Shown piece after piece: positions 9,987 through 21,511 of a DNA stretch of 64,000 bases. The position numbers and the translations under genes were made by a program. The notes below the pieces were generated by a model. It was given only the letters and a program-made list of their open reading frames with translations. It was not told where the DNA came from and searched no databases. How positions within the stretch are numbered: position 1 is the stretch's first letter; every line of letters starts with the position of its first letter. Origin of the DNA: Rhodocyclaceae bacterium (GTDB taxonomy: Bacteria > Pseudomonadota > Gammaproteobacteria > Burkholderiales > Usitatibacteraceae). The DNA lies in the NCBI GenBank assembly GCA_020247545.1, contig JADCIX010000005.1, positions 62,001 through 126,000 of the forward strand, read 5' to 3'.

Positions 9987-12900
9987 TCCGAAGCCCGTGC
10001 CCAATGGCGGGACGCCTGTCCGCGTCACGTTGGTGACGATGGATAGTCACCTCGCCAATGCGGCGGAGCGCGCGCATCGCAAGCTCGTCAAAACCATGCC
10101 CGGGCTGTCGTTGACTGTGCATGCGGCAGCCGAGTGGAGCGACGATGCCGAGGCCATCGGCCGCTGCACCGCAGATATCGCGAGCGCGGACATCGTCATC
10201 GCCACGATGCTGTTTCTGGAAGACCATTTCCTGCCGGTATTGCCGGCGCTAAAAGCGCGGCGTGAGCAATGCGATGCGATGGTTTGCATCATGTCCGCCC
10301 CCGAAGTATCCAAGCTCACCCGCATGGGCAAGTTGGATATGAATGCCCCCGCCACCGGGGCAATGGCGTTTCTCAAGAAACTCCGTGGCAAGCCGAGCGA
10401 TGGCGCGAATAAAGGCGGCTCCGGCACGGCCGGTGCGAAGCAGATGAGAATGCTGCGTCGCCTGCCAAAGATTCTTCGTTTTATTCCCGGAACCGCACAG
10501 GACCTGCGCGCATTTTTCCTGACCATGCAATACTGGTTAGCGGGCTCTGAAGAAAACGTTGGCAGCATGGTTCACTTCCTCGTTGATCGTTATGCGTCCG
10601 GGCCACGAAAATCTCTACAAGGCTTGGCCAACGTAGCAGAACCGGTGGAATACCCTGAAGTCGGCGTGTATCACCCGAAAATGAAACACAGTACCGCCGT
10701 TGGCAGAATGGCACTTTCAGTCGACGCCCTACCAAGTTTTGCCACCGCCGGCAAACGCGGTACGGTCGGACTGCTGCTGATGCGCTCATATGTCCTCGCC
10801 GGCAATGCAGACCACTATGATGGTGTCATCACGGCGTTAGAAGCGCGCGGCCTGAGCGTGATTCCAGCGTTTGCAACCGGCCTCGACGGACGTCCGGCGA
10901 TCGATGCGTTTTTTCTGAAAGACGGTCGCCCCACCATAGACGCGATGGTGTCACTGACTGGGTTTTCACTGGTAGGCGGCCCTGCGTACAACGACGCCAA
11001 GGCGGCCGAAGAAGTTCTCGCCAAGCTTGATGTTCCCTATTTAGCTGTCCACCCGGTGGAGTTCCAAACGCTGGATCAATGGGGTGGTTCGCACCGCGGT
11101 TTGATGCCGGTGGAATCCACCATCATGGTTGCGATTCCCGAACTCGACGGTGCCACCGGCTCGATGGTGTTTGGCGGTCGGGGCAGCTCGCAGCAAATTG
11201 CGTGTACCGGCTGTTCACATGCGTGCAAGTTCACGAACGTCGCGGACACCCACGACATGCACAGTTGCATTGAACGGGCTGACCGACTTGCCTCACGTGT
11301 TGGTAAGTTGGTTGATTTACGCCGCTCCGAACGCGCTAATCGCAAGGTTGCCGCGGTGATATTCAATTTCCCACCGAACGCCGGCGCAACTGGCACGGCG
11401 GCGTTTTTGTCGGTCTTCGAGTCGCTCTACAACACGTTGTCTGCATTAAAGCGTGAAGGCTACACGGTGGACATGCCGGCATCTGTGGATGCACTTCGTG
11501 AATCACTCATCACCGGCAATGCCGCTCGCTTCGGCGCAATGGCAAACGTACATGCGCGGATCGCTACTGATGATCACGTCCGCCGTGAAGAGCATCTGAA
11601 AGAAATTGAAGCGCAATGGGGTTCCGCACCAGGCAAGCAGCAAAGCGATGGCAGCAGCATTTTCATTCTTGGCGAGTGCTTCGGTAACGTCTTTGTGGGT
11701 ATTCAGCCTGCGTTTGGTTACGAAGGTGATCCAATGCGCTTGCTGTTCGAGAGCGGCTTTGCGCCGACACACGCGTTTTCCGCCTTCTACCGCTGGCTTC
11801 GCGAAGACTTCGGTGCGAATGCCGTACTTCATTTCGGCACCCACGGTGCGTTGGAATTCATGCCTGGCAAGCAGGCGGGAATGTCCGCCAATTGCTGGCC
11901 GGATCGTCTGATTCGCGATTTGCCAAACATGTATCTATATGCGTCTAACAATCCATCAGAGGGAACCATCGCCAAACGGCGCGCTGCCGCGACGCTGATT
12001 AGCTACCTGACACCGCCAGTGGCCCAGGCCGGCCTTTACAAAGGTCTGGTAGAACTCAAGGACGTTCTAGAGCGATATCGCGGCCTTGAACCCGAAGCTC
12101 AGCACGAGCGCGCCGAACTTGCGGTAATGATTCAAATGCAAGCCGCTGAATTGCAGTTAGTTGCGGCAGAGCCGCTTTGGACAGCTGATACTGAAGCACA
12201 GATTTGTCGACTCAGTGAAGCGGTTTTAGAGCTCGAATACACACTCATCCCGTACGGACTGCACGTCGTTGGCAACGCGCCGACGCCACCAGAGCGCGTC
12301 GACCTCCTGCTCTCCTTTGCGGAGGCATCATTTAATGCGCGCCCTGAGCGTCAGGTGGTTGAAGCGCTGGTCGCGGGCAGCACGATCGAGTATGCCCTCT
12401 CGCTGGGCCAGTCAGTGCCTGCCGCACAAACGCTCGAGCTACTTGAAAGCTTACAAAAGACAGATCGCTTGATCGAAAAAGATCACGAGATTGATGGCAT
12501 CTTGCGCGCTCTTGATGGTCGCTTCTTGCGTCCTGCGCCCGGCGGCGATTTGTTGCGCACACCGGCGATCTTGCCGACCGGTCGTAATCTGCATGGCTTT
12601 GACCCGTTCCGCATCCCCAGCGCCTATGCCGTTCAGGACGGTGCCCGTCAAGCTGAACGTTTACTGCAAAAGCATCTTGCCGACGGCCACCGCTTCCCTG
12701 AATCCATCGCGATGGTCTTGTGGGGAACCGACAACCTGAAGAGTGAAGGTGGCCCGATCGGGCAGGCGCTTGCGCTGATGGGGGCCAAACCGCGATTTGA
12801 TAGTTATGGCCGTCTTGCTGGTGCTGAGTTGATTCCACTTGAAACGCTCGGCAGAGCACGTGTCGATGTTGTCATCACGCTCTCCGGGATTTTCCGCGAT

Positions 12901-13821
12901 CTGCTGCCACTACAAATCAAGCTACTCGCCGAAGCCGCCTTTATGGCCGCCTGCGCCGACGAGCCGGTTGAACAAAACTTCATTCGTAAACACGCCTTGG
13001 CGTATGTTGCCGAGCACGGTGGCGATATGGAGTCAGCCTCGCTGAGGGTCTTTGGCAACGCTGATGGTGCCTATGGTTCCAACGTTGGCAGCCTCATCGA
13101 TAACAGCCGCTGGGAAGACGGCGACGAATTGGCTGAAACGTTCAGCCGTCGCAAGGGATTCGCCTACGGTCGAGCTGGCAAGCCGGTGCAACAAGCCGCA
13201 CTACTGCAGAGCGTGCTTTCCAATGTTGATCTCGCCTACCAAAACCTCGACTCGGTCGAGCTCGGTGTGACCACTATCGACACCTACTTCGACACGCTCG
13301 GCGGCATCAGTCGCGCCGTCAAGCGCGCCAAAGGCGCTAACGCAGAAGTCGCGCCGGTCTATATCGGTGACCAGACCCGCGATAGTTTTGGTGGCGGCAC
13401 CGTGCGCACCCTGACTGATCAAGTCGCACTCGAAACACGCACGCGTATGCTGAACCCGAAATGGTATGAGGGCATGTTGAAACACGGCTACGAAGGTGTA
13501 CGCCAAATTGAAGTGCATATCACCAACACCATGGGGTGGTCTGCAACCACGGGTCAAGTGCAGCCATGGGTGTACCAACAGCTGAGCGAAACCTTCATGC
13601 TCGATCCGGAGATGCGTGATCGTCTGGCCAAACTCAATCCAACAGCCTCCGCACGTGTGGCAAATCGCCTGCTTGAAGCATCACAACGCCAATACTGGAA
13701 ACCAGACGCCGCAATGCTCGAAGCGTTGCAGCGGGCTGGTGAAGAACTGGAAGACCGTCTCGAAGGCGTTTTTGAATCAACCGACAAACCCGTAACACCG
13801 CTGCAGCGCGCGGCGGCCTGA
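9958..13821 (+). CDS. bchH: Magnesium chelatase large subunit BchH
   Basis: Porphyrin-binding subunit that inserts Mg2+ into protoporphyrin IX together with BchI and BchD (encoded at 51.9-54.9 kb). At 1287 residues it matches BchH/ChlH in size. Family blocks include [18 protein letters not shown] (with the conserved His/Glu region), [16 protein letters not shown] and the C-terminal [20 protein letters not shown]. The start ATG overlaps the end of bchB by 29 bases; it begins [13 protein letters not shown], and translated similarity starts in earnest near residue 21 ([11 protein letters not shown]), so a later start cannot be wholly excluded. Confidence 0.97.
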   Translation: MMLKLTSVADPKPVPNGGTPVRVTLVTMDSHLANAAERAHRKLVKTMPGLSLTVHAAAEWSDDAEAIGRCTADIASADIVIATMLFLEDHFLPVLPALKARREQCDAMVCIMSAPEVSKLTRMGKLDMNAPATGAMAFLKKLRGKPSDGANKGGSGTAGAKQMRMLRRLPKILRFIPGTAQDLRAFFLTMQYWLAGSEENVGSMVHFLVDRYASGPRKSLQGLANVAEPVEYPEVGVYHPKMKHSTAVGRMALSVDALPSFATAGKRGTVGLLLMRSYVLAGNADHYDGVITALEARGLSVIPAFATGLDGRPAIDAFFLKDGRPTIDAMVSLTGFSLVGGPAYNDAKAAEEVLAKLDVPYLAVHPVEFQTLDQWGGSHRGLMPVESTIMVAIPELDGATGSMVFGGRGSSQQIACTGCSHACKFTNVADTHDMHSCIERADRLASRVGKLVDLRRSERANRKVAAVIFNFPPNAGATGTAAFLSVFESLYNTLSALKREGYTVDMPASVDALRESLITGNAARFGAMANVHARIATDDHVRREEHLKEIEAQWGSAPGKQQSDGSSIFILGECFGNVFVGIQPAFGYEGDPMRLLFESGFAPTHAFSAFYRWLREDFGANAVLHFGTHGALEFMPGKQAGMSANCWPDRLIRDLPNMYLYASNNPSEGTIAKRRAAATLISYLTPPVAQAGLYKGLVELKDVLERYRGLEPEAQHERAELAVMIQMQAAELQLVAAEPLWTADTEAQICRLSEAVLELEYTLIPYGLHVVGNAPTPPERVDLLLSFAEASFNARPERQVVEALVAGSTIEYALSLGQSVPAAQTLELLESLQKTDRLIEKDHEIDGILRALDGRFLRPAPGGDLLRTPAILPTGRNLHGFDPFRIPSAYAVQDGARQAERLLQKHLADGHRFPESIAMVLWGTDNLKSEGGPIGQALALMGAKPRFDSYGRLAGAELIPLETLGRARVDVVITLSGIFRDLLPLQIKLLAEAAFMAACADEPVEQNFIRKHALAYVAEHGGDMESASLRVFGNADGAYGSNVGSLIDNSRWEDGDELAETFSRRKGFAYGRAGKPVQQAALLQSVLSNVDLAYQNLDSVELGVTTIDTYFDTLGGISRAVKRAKGANAEVAPVYIGDQTRDSFGGGTVRTLTDQVALETRTRMLNPKWYEGMLKHGYEGVRQIEVHITNTMGWSATTGQVQPWVYQQLSETFMLDPEMRDRLAKLNPTASARVANRLLEASQRQYWKPDAAMLEALQRAGEELEDRLEGVFESTDKPVTPLQRAAA

Positions 13822-13833
13822 ATCCCCCACTAA

Positions 13834-14768
<935 letters not shown>

Positions 14769-14769
<1 letters not shown>

Positions 14770-15476
14770 TGTCTGACATCTCCTATCAACAACGCCGGGG
14801 TGAGATCGAACACTACTTCGATCGGACTGCGGTCGATGCCTGGAAGAAACTCACGTCTGATGCGCCGGTAGGCAAGATCCGTGCGACGGTACGCGCCGGA
14901 CGCGATGAAATGCGTAGTACGTTGTTGGGATGGCTGCCACAAAACCTCGAAGGTGCCCGCATCCTCGACGCAGGCTGCGGAACAGGTGCATTGGCAGTTG
15001 AGGCAGCGCATCGCGGTGCAAGTGTTGTCGCCATTGACCTATCCCCCACGCTTGTCGATCTCGCACGCGACCGTGCGCCGACAAAATTCGCCAATCAATT
15101 GGGCAAGATTGAGTTCAGAGCTGGCGACATGCTCGATCCCGCCCTAGGCAAGTTTGATCACGTCATCGGCATGGACTCCGTCATCCACTATGACACCGGC
15201 GATGTGGTCAAGGTGCTGGAAGGGTTAGCCGCGCGCACTCGCGGTAGTATTCTTTTTACCTACGCACCGAGCAACCCATTTCTCGAAGTCATGATTGCGG
15301 TCGGTCGGCTACTGCCGCGCAAGGATCGTGCACCGTGGATATCCCCTATCGCGACCAAACGCCTTCACCAGTTGATATTGCGTAGTGAGGCCATGGCCAA
15401 TTGGAGTACGGGTCGCACAACCCGCGTATCACGCGGCTTCTACACCTCGCAAGCACTGGAGTTAGTTCGCGCATGA
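14769..15476 (+). CDS. bchM: Mg-protoporphyrin IX methyltransferase BchM
   Basis: SAM-dependent methyltransferase that makes Mg-protoporphyrin IX monomethyl ester, the substrate of AcsF encoded downstream. The 235 residues carry the class I SAM motif RILDAGCGTGALAVEAA (about residues 64-80) and the acidic motif VVAIDLSPTLVDLAR. The N-terminal YFDRTAVDAWKKLTSD block is typical of BchM. Starts on the last base of bchL and ends inside the lhaA start (ATGA). Confidence 0.95.
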
Positions 15477-16942
15477 AAATGCTGCCGCTAAAATCGGCTA
15501 ATGACAGGATAAGCCGCGGCTGGCAGTACGTCAGCAGGGAATGTTTGCCATTTGCCGACGCGGCATCAACGGAACTACCGCTTGGACGACTGTTACGACT
15601 TTCGCTATTTCAGGTAACCGTCGGCATGGCAACCGCCCTTCTTGTCGGAACACTGAATCGCGTCATGATTGTCGAACTTGGCGTCTCGGCCTGGTTGGTA
15701 TCTCTGATGATTGCCCTGCCCTTGTTGTTCGCCCCCTTCCGCGCGCTGGTCGGGTTCAAGTCAGACACCCACCGCTCAATACTGGGCTGGAGGCGGGTCC
15801 CATACATTTGGTTTGGCAGCCTGATCCAATTTGGCGGACTGGCCATCATGCCGTTTGCATTGCTGATTCTTTCTGGTGATTCACACGGCCCGATCGTCGT
15901 CGGCCATATCGGCGCGGCCCTTGCGTTTTTGATGATTGGTGCCGGACTGCACACCACCCAGACGGCTGGCCTGGCACTTGCCACTGACCTCGCACCTCCG
16001 GAATCACGGCCTCGCGTCGTTGCGCTGATGTACGTCATGCTGCTAGTCGGATTGGTATTGAGTTCCTTTGCTTTCAGTTACTTCCTAGAAAACTTCAGCG
16101 CCATACGTCTAATCAAGGTTATTCAGGGTGCCGCCGTTATCACCATGGTGTTGAACGTCGTCGCACTTTGGAAACAAGAGCCGAGAATCCCGTGGCAGAC
16201 CCGCGCAGCTGAAGAAAAATCACCGACCTTCGTAGAGGTTTGGCAGATCTTCCGCACACAGCCTGGCGCGATTCGAATGCTGGCAGCGGTAGGTTTCGGC
16301 ACCGCCGCATTCAACATGCAAGACATCATCCTAGAACCATACGGTGGCGAGATACTCGGACTCAGCGTGTCGGCAACTTCGATGCTGACGGCGATTCAGG
16401 CGGTAGGTTCGCTGGCTGCATTTGCGGTTGCGGCGAAACTGCTGAGTGGCCAAACAAATCCGTATAGACTCGCGGCCTGCGGCGTGTTGATTGGTGTGGT
16501 CGCGCTCTGCCTGGTCATTTTTTCTGCGCCGATGGCCTCTCCCAATGTCTTTCGCCTCGGCGCACTTCTGATCGGCTTCGGCGGCGGCCTGTTTGCAGTG
16601 GCCACACTTGCAGCCGCGATGAGCGTGGAGTCAGGCGGCTACACCGGTCTTGCGCTGGGCGCATGGGGAGCCGTGCAGGCAACCGCCGGCGGCCTCGCCA
16701 TTGCGATCGGTGGTGCGCTCAAAGACATCATCGCGCACTACGGCGCACTCGGTTACTTGGGCGAAGTGCTCGCCCAGCCGGCTAATGCGTATGGCATGGT
16801 TTACCACATTGAAATATTGCTGTTGTTTGCGACTTTGGTCGTCATCGGTCCGATGGCACGATATAGCTTTAGTTTGCCGTCCCTACCGGGCGACAAAGAT
16901 TCACAGCGACGGAAATTTGGATTGGCCGAGTTTCCTAGCTAG
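15473..16942 (+). CDS. lhaA: LH1 assembly factor LhaA (PucC family)
   Basis: PucC-family MFS-like protein upstream of puhA, the position of lhaA (orf1696/orf477), needed for efficient assembly of LH1. It has 489 residues from the ATG at 15473, which overlaps the bchM stop as ATGA. An in-frame ATG at 15401 lies inside bchM and is not used. Family marks: TLNRVMIVELGVSAWLV, LGWRRVPYIWFGSLIQFGG, and FNMQDIILEPYGGEILG. It is much closer to PucC at 21.5 kb than to the PucC-family gene at 1.1 kb, suggesting lhaA and pucC are sister copies. Confidence 0.92.
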   Translation: MKMLPLKSANDRISRGWQYVSRECLPFADAASTELPLGRLLRLSLFQVTVGMATALLVGTLNRVMIVELGVSAWLVSLMIALPLLFAPFRALVGFKSDTHRSILGWRRVPYIWFGSLIQFGGLAIMPFALLILSGDSHGPIVVGHIGAALAFLMIGAGLHTTQTAGLALATDLAPPESRPRVVALMYVMLLVGLVLSSFAFSYFLENFSAIRLIKVIQGAAVITMVLNVVALWKQEPRIPWQTRAAEEKSPTFVEVWQIFRTQPGAIRMLAAVGFGTAAFNMQDIILEPYGGEILGLSVSATSMLTAIQAVGSLAAFAVAAKLLSGQTNPYRLAACGVLIGVVALCLVIFSAPMASPNVFRLGALLIGFGGGLFAVATLAAAMSVESGGYTGLALGAWGAVQATAGGLAIAIGGALKDIIAHYGALGYLGEVLAQPANAYGMVYHIEILLLFATLVVIGPMARYSFSLPSLPGDKDSQRRKFGLAEFPS

Positions 16943-16996
16943 AAATAGAAACGGTTGTCAGGTGCAGTTTTCTTGCGTTACCCGAGGAGGATAAAC

Positions 16997-17764
16997 ATGG
17001 TTGGTGCAATCACACAGTACATTGATGTCGCGCAATTAGTTCTCTATCTATTCTGGGCGTTCTTCGCCGGCCTCATTTACTACCTTCACCAAGAGGGCAA
17101 GCGCGAGGGCTACCCCTTGGAGTCCGACATTTCTCATCGGATCAAGGTGCAAGGCTTCCCGGCGATTCCGGATGCAAAGACGTATGTGTTGCGCGACGGC
17201 ACAACACGTATTGCGCCTAATGCCGCTAACAATGGTTTCGACAAAGACCTAAAGGCCATCCCAGCCCATGCTTATCCAGGCGCACCGCTGATTCCAACCG
17301 GCAACCCAATGCTCGATGGTGTTGGACCAGGCTCATATGCGATTCGCCCTGACATTCCGGACATGACGGTCGATCAAGAACCAAAGATTGTGCCGCTTCG
17401 GGTCGCCACCAATTTCCACATCGAGTCGAGTGATCCCAACCCTATCGGCATGAACGTCATCGCGGGTGACGGACACGTCGCAGGTCAAATCTCAGACGTT
17501 TGGGTCGACCGCGCCGAGATCGTGATTCGTTACTTGGAAGTCAAAGTTGCGGGCAGCGGGCGTACCGTACTCATCCCCAACAACTTTGCGCGCATCACCA
17601 GCAAGGAAGTCAAGGTGCGTTCCATATTTGCCAAACATTTTTCAGACGTTCCAGGCACCAAGAGCGCAGAAACCATCACACTGATGGAAGAAGAGCGGAT
17701 CATGGCCTACTATGGTGCCGGCACCCTCTATGCGTCACCTGAGCGCGCCGAGCCGCTGCTATGA
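16997..17764 (+). CDS. puhA: Photosynthetic reaction centre subunit H
   Basis: H subunit that caps the cytoplasmic face of the reaction centre and shapes proton delivery to QB. The 255 residues begin MVGAITQYIDVAQLVLYLFWAFFAGLIYYLHQEGKREGYPLE, a single N-terminal membrane helix followed by the signature KREGYPL, then a PRC-barrel domain. A GAGGAGG Shine-Dalgarno at 16984-16990 fixes the start at 16997; the frame is open further upstream without support. Overlaps puhB by four bases. Confidence 0.97.
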   Translation: MVGAITQYIDVAQLVLYLFWAFFAGLIYYLHQEGKREGYPLESDISHRIKVQGFPAIPDAKTYVLRDGTTRIAPNAANNGFDKDLKAIPAHAYPGAPLIPTGNPMLDGVGPGSYAIRPDIPDMTVDQEPKIVPLRVATNFHIESSDPNPIGMNVIAGDGHVAGQISDVWVDRAEIVIRYLEVKVAGSGRTVLIPNNFARITSKEVKVRSIFAKHFSDVPGTKSAETITLMEEERIMAYYGAGTLYASPERAEPLL

Positions 17765-18447
17765 GCCGTCCACTCTTCATCGTGCCGGAGCACGAATTTG
17801 AGGCGCAGCTAGGCCTACCGGAACCCCTGCCAAAGGGAGAAGTATTGCTCTGGCAAGGCTCACCCGAATGGCGGACACTTGCAGTACACGCATTTCACGT
17901 GCGAAAGCTTGCTGTTTACTTCGCCTTTATCCTTTTGTTGCGTACTCTGTTTGTGCTGTCTGAGGGCGGCAACGTCGTCGAGCTTGCCATTTCCTTAGCG
18001 ATATTGACACCACTCGCCGGCATTTCAGTCGGCCTAATGGCGTTGATGGCTTGGTTGACGGCACGCACATCCATGTACACCATTACCGATCAGCGCATCG
18101 TGATGCGCATCGGCATCGTCCTCTCGGTGACCTTCAACCTCCCCTTCAAGTCGTTGGATAGTGTCGGTCTCAAGCGCTTTACCAACGGCACAGGCGACCT
18201 GGCTCTCACAATTGGTGGGAACGATCATATTGCGTACCTCCACTTGTGGCCACATGCACGCCCCTGGAAATTCGCCAAGCCTGAGCCAATGCTCCGCTCC
18301 ATCGCCGAGGTTGCCACCGTAGCTAACACTCTCAGTCAGGCGATGAAGGCTGCGACTGGCGGCGTTGCAATTACGATCAAACAAACGCAGGCTCCAGCAG
18401 CGGAAGCGAATGGACAACAACGCGACGGATGGGCAACCGCAGCATGA
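17761..18447 (+). CDS. puhB: Photosynthetic complex assembly protein PuhB
   Basis: Membrane protein of 228 residues with a bacterial PH-like domain; in Rhodobacter PuhB assists reaction centre assembly. The N-terminus reads EFEAQLGLPEPLPKGEVLLWQGSPEW, a PuhB signature, followed by two or more membrane helices around residues 55-105 and the PH segment TMYTITDQRIVMRIGI-like. Begins in the puhA stop (ATGA) and ends in the puhC start (ATGA). Confidence 0.93.
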   Translation: MSRPLFIVPEHEFEAQLGLPEPLPKGEVLLWQGSPEWRTLAVHAFHVRKLAVYFAFILLLRTLFVLSEGGNVVELAISLAILTPLAGISVGLMALMAWLTARTSMYTITDQRIVMRIGIVLSVTFNLPFKSLDSVGLKRFTNGTGDLALTIGGNDHIAYLHLWPHARPWKFAKPEPMLRSIAEVATVANTLSQAMKAATGGVAITIKQTQAPAAEANGQQRDGWATAA

Positions 18448-18971
18448 GCACAACAACACCGGCCATTGTTTCCGACAATTTTCCGCGCACGCCGCTCTAC
18501 ATCGCGGCCGCCGCGGTGGTATTGACTATCGTTGGCGTCGCGGTGGTGCGTTTCGGCAATCTCAGCACGTCGTATGTTTCGACGGCAACGCCGATCCAGG
18601 AGCGTTCGCTGCGATTCGAAGATCAGAAAGACGGCGGCATTGCAGTCATCGATGCCAAAAACAATGCTGTGATCGAAATTGTCTCGCCAGGCACCAATGG
18701 GTTTCTGCGGGGTGCGCTGCGCGGGCTTGCCAGAGAGCGCAAACGGACCAGCGCTGGTGCGGAACCACCTTTCGTACTCGTGTCGCGGACGGACGGCAGA
18801 CTCACGCTGGACGATCCCACCACCGCCCGTCAGGTTGATCTCAAGTCGTTCGGCCCCTCCAACTCGCAAGTATTTGAGCGCTTCTTGACCCAGCAAACAC
18901 CAACACCCCGTGCCCCCAATGCAGCCCCGTTGAATGCAACTCCCTTTGCACCATTGTTCACCGGAAAATAA
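18444..18971 (+). CDS. puhC: Photosynthetic complex assembly protein PuhC
   Basis: 175-residue protein with one N-terminal membrane helix (about residues 20-42) and a periplasmic domain. PuhC is needed for normal reaction centre/LH1 organisation. Recognised by its place between puhB and acsF and by the [15 protein letters not shown] and [15 protein letters not shown] segments, which are PuhC-like. The ATG at 18444 overlaps the puhB stop as ATGA, which I preferred over an in-frame ATG at 18429. The C-terminal about 30 residues are Pro/Ala/Thr-rich and variable. Confidence 0.9.
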   Translation: MSTTTPAIVSDNFPRTPLYIAAAAVVLTIVGVAVVRFGNLSTSYVSTATPIQERSLRFEDQKDGGIAVIDAKNNAVIEIVSPGTNGFLRGALRGLARERKRTSAGAEPPFVLVSRTDGRLTLDDPTTARQVDLKSFGPSNSQVFERFLTQQTPTPRAPNAAPLNATPFAPLFTGK

Positions 18972-18990
18972 TCAGGAATCGAGGATCAAC

Positions 18991-20055
18991 ATGTCAATCA
19001 CAACTGTAATTGATACCCCAGAAGCAGCCAGCCAACGTGCCAAAGCAAACAGCATGATCAGCCCGCGTTTTTACACGACCGATTTTGCGGCAATGGACCG
19101 ACTGGATGTCAGTTCGGTAAGAGCGGAGTGGGACAAGATGATGCTTGAATATGAGGGTGACAATAACCATGATCACTTCCAGCGCGACCCTGGCTTTGGC
19201 GCGGAAATCCATGACATGTCGCCTGAACTGAAGCAGGAATTTCTGGACTTTTTGGTTAGCTCGCTGACATCAGAGTTCTCCGGTCAAATTCTTTACAATG
19301 AAATTCGCAAAAACATTAACAATCCGGACATCAAGGCATTGATGGGATTCATGGCAAGAGATGAGTCCCGCCATTCCGGTTTTATCAATCAGTCATTACG
19401 CGACTACGGCCTCGCGGTTGATTTGGGCGACCTCAAAAAGACCAAGGCGTACACCTACTTCAAGCCGAAATACATCTTTTACGCCACCTATCTTTCGGAG
19501 AAGATCGGCTACGCGCGCTACATCACGATCTTCCGTCAATTGGAGAAGAATCCTGACAAGCGATTCCACCCAATCTTCAAATGGTTTGAGCGCTGGTGCA
19601 ACGACGAGTTTCGGCATGGCGAATCTTTTGCACTCATCATGCGCGCAAATCCAAAGTTGCTCACAGGGCTCAACGTTTATTGGATTCGCTTCTTCTTGGT
19701 CGCCGTCTACGCCACGATGTATGTTCGTGACCATACGAGACCACAATTACACGTGGCGATGGGACTCGATCCCAAGGAATACGACTACACGGTGTTCCGC
19801 ATCACAACGGAAATCACCAAACAAGTCTTCCCGATTTCTCTGGATACAGATCACCCATCGTTCCGCGCTGGCTTAGAGCGTCTTCACCAAATATCGGACA
19901 ACATTGCCGCCGCAAAAGCACGTGGTGGGTTGGTCGGATTGGCGAAGCAAGGCATTTGGGCGGCCGCAGGGCTGGCCACCTTCACACGCTTGTATTTTTT
20001 CCCGGTGAAACACCACGCGCTGCCGGCAGAAATACGCATGGTTCCCGCTTGGTAG
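18991..20055 (+). CDS. acsF: Aerobic Mg-protoporphyrin IX monomethyl ester cyclase AcsF
   Basis: Di-iron oxygenase that closes the isocyclic ring E using O2, giving protochlorophyllide. The 354 residues show ferritin-like iron-ligand motifs: [27 protein letters not shown] (E..H) and [14 protein letters not shown] (E..H). The start ATG at 18991 has GAGGA six bases upstream; an upstream in-frame ATG at 18934 lies in puhC. No anaerobic cyclase gene (bchE) is visible in the window, so this is the only ring-closing enzyme encoded here. Confidence 0.96.
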   Translation: MSITTVIDTPEAASQRAKANSMISPRFYTTDFAAMDRLDVSSVRAEWDKMMLEYEGDNNHDHFQRDPGFGAEIHDMSPELKQEFLDFLVSSLTSEFSGQILYNEIRKNINNPDIKALMGFMARDESRHSGFINQSLRDYGLAVDLGDLKKTKAYTYFKPKYIFYATYLSEKIGYARYITIFRQLEKNPDKRFHPIFKWFERWCNDEFRHGESFALIMRANPKLLTGLNVYWIRFFLVAVYATMYVRDHTRPQLHVAMGLDPKEYDYTVFRITTEITKQVFPISLDTDHPSFRAGLERLHQISDNIAAAKARGGLVGLAKQGIWAAAGLATFTRLYFFPVKHHALPAEIRMVPAW

Positions 20056-20080
20056 TCAGCACCCAACAGGTCTAACTCCA

Positions 20081-20857
20081 ATGATCGAAACCTCGCCCGT
20101 TCTCTATACCATCCTGTTCGTGCTGCTTGCATGGTGGTCCAGCACGGGTGCGATTTTGTTTCTTGATCAGCTACCCGCCAGAACCTATTTGACCAGCATG
20201 GCGAGTGCAACCGGATTAGCGATCGGCGCGTTGATGATGTTGGCGCTCTCCAGCCACTCGACAGTAGTCGCTAATGCTTACATCGGCTTTTCGGCCGCCC
20301 TCGTTATTTGGGGTTGGCAGGAGATGGCATTCTTGATGGGATTCGTCACGGGTTCACGCAAGTCGGTTTGCCCACCAAATGCAACCGAAATGCAAAAATT
20401 TCTGTATGCCACGGAAACCATCATCTACCACGAGGTGGCGCTTGTGATCTGCATGGTAGCTCTGCTCGCAGCAAGTTGGCACCAGCCGAATCAGGTCGGC
20501 GCTCATACCTTCTTCATTCTTTGGGTAATGCGGCTGTCTGCCAAATTGAATCTGTTCTTCGGTGTGCGCAACAAATATGAATCGTTCTTGCCTGAACAAC
20601 TCTCCTATCTCAATAGCTATTTCGGCCAGCGGAGTATCAACTTCCTCTTTCCGGTAGTTGTTACCGCGTCGAGTGTCGTGGCTTTCCTTCTCTGGCAAAT
20701 CGCGCTTGCACCAACTGCGACGCCTTTTGAGCACGTCGGTTATAGCCTGTTGGCGACGCTACTCACACTGGCAGTCTTGGAGCACTGGTTTCTGATCATT
20801 CCACTACCCGTCGAAAAGATGTGGAACTGGGCGATGCGATCGCGTAACGCCAATTAA
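20081..20857 (+). CDS. puhE: Photosynthetic complex putative assembly protein PuhE
   Basis: 258-residue integral membrane protein with about seven to eight hydrophobic helices and the DUF3623/PuhE pattern (ILFVLLAWWSSTGAILFLDQLP at the N-terminus; GVRNKYESFLPEQLSYLNSYF near residue 170). PuhE influences BChl supply and complex assembly in Rhodobacter. It follows acsF by 25 bases and ends the bchF-puhE string; the LH2 genes begin 148 bases later. Confidence 0.92.
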   Translation: MIETSPVLYTILFVLLAWWSSTGAILFLDQLPARTYLTSMASATGLAIGALMMLALSSHSTVVANAYIGFSAALVIWGWQEMAFLMGFVTGSRKSVCPPNATEMQKFLYATETIIYHEVALVICMVALLAASWHQPNQVGAHTFFILWVMRLSAKLNLFFGVRNKYESFLPEQLSYLNSYFGQRSINFLFPVVVTASSVVAFLLWQIALAPTATPFEHVGYSLLATLLTLAVLEHWFLIIPLPVEKMWNWAMRSRNAN

Positions 20858-21005
20858 CCATGTCACGCGACCTTAATTTCCATCTTGACGGACAAAGATA
20901 AACCATGCCGTTTGTGGTACCCCATTGGTGGCGTAGTTCGCTACTCAATACCCGCGTGCGGGTTCAGCACGATAGCAGGTGTAGTTTGAACAAGGAGAGA
21001 TAGTT
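20858..21005. promoter_or_regulatory. puhE-pucB intergenic region
   Basis: This 148-base gap probably holds the LH2 promoter or processing site. A small hairpin ACCCGC-GT-GCGGGT (20950-20963) sits in the middle, without a T-run. No perfect TGT-N12-ACA box is seen here, unlike the pigment promoters. A strong AAGGAG (20992-20997) serves pucB. Confidence 0.45.
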
Positions 21006-21158
21006 ATGTCAGACGCTGAAAGAGTTTGGCCATCCGGCCTGACAGTATCCGAAGCCGAAGAGTTTCACAGACACATCATCGAAGGTACGCGTATTTTCTT
21101 CTTCATCTCGTGTATCGCGCACCTGATGGCGTATATCTATACGCCCTGGCTTAAATAG
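21006..21158 (+). CDS. pucB: LH2 antenna beta subunit
   Basis: A 50-residue beta polypeptide that binds BChl through the conserved His at position 39 (SCIAHLMAYIYTPWL). The N-terminal SGLTVSEAEEFHRHIIEGTRIFF pattern, with the second His at position 23, is typical of beta chains. It precedes an LH2-type alpha gene by 12 bases, and pucC is next door. The puf operon at 26.3-26.7 kb has its own LH1 pair, so this is the peripheral antenna. Start supported by AAGGAG eight bases upstream. Confidence 0.93.
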   Translation: MSDAERVWPSGLTVSEAEEFHRHIIEGTRIFFFISCIAHLMAYIYTPWLK

Positions 21159-21170
21159 GAGGAAAGGAAG

Positions 21171-21392
21171 ATGAATAACGGAAAAATGTGGCTGGTGTTA
21201 AAGCCAACAGTAGGAATCCCGGTGTTTTTTGCCGGGATGGTGGTAGCTTCGCTATCGATTCATACCTCGATACTGCTGAACTCTGACTGGTTCCCCGCCT
21301 TTCTCAAGGGCGGCCAGAAGGCGGCAGCAGCGGCACCCGCAGCAGCACCTGCGGCAGCGGCACCCGCAGCACCGGCGGCAAAGTCCAAGTAG
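21171..21392 (+). CDS. pucA: LH2 antenna alpha subunit with Ala/Pro-rich tail
   Basis: A 73-residue LH2 alpha chain: MNNGKMWLVLKPTVGIPVFF at the cytoplasmic end, BChl-ligating His in SLSIHTSIL (position 33) and the WFPAF motif. A 25-residue, almost pure Ala/Pro extension ending in KSK follows, coded by GCx and CCx triplets. Rubrivivax gelatinosus LH2 alpha is known to carry a similar hydrophobic Ala/Pro C-terminal extension, which supports a related host. The Shine-Dalgarno AGGAGG overlaps the end of pucB. Confidence 0.93.
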   Translation: MNNGKMWLVLKPTVGIPVFFAGMVVASLSIHTSILLNSDWFPAFLKGGQKAAAAAPAAAPAAAAPAAPAAKSK

Positions 21393-21419
21393 AGCAGTAG
21401 CGCTTGGGCGGGACCGAAA

Positions 21420-21453
21420 GGGGGCAGGATGCTACTATCCTGCCCCCCGTTTT
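21420..21453 (+). terminator. Rho-independent terminator after pucA
   Basis: An 11-bp perfect stem (GGGGGCAGGAT at 21420-21430 with ATCCTGCCCCC at 21437-21447), a six-base loop, then CGTTTT. It lies 27 bases after the pucA stop and between the convergent pucA and pucC genes. Confidence 0.85.
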
Positions 21454-21511
21454 ACCTGCCTGAGACTTGTCGCAGATGGATGCGCCGACACAATGCTGGG
21501 TATCAACCCGG

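Noticed and set aside
18429-18443. Earlier ATG for PuhC
   Set aside because: The ATG at 18444 forms an ATGA overlap with puhB, as elsewhere in this operon.
20858-21005. PpsR box upstream of the LH2 genes
   Set aside because: TGTCACGCG...GGACA at about 20862 has the wrong spacing; no exact TGT-N12-ACA was found by eye.
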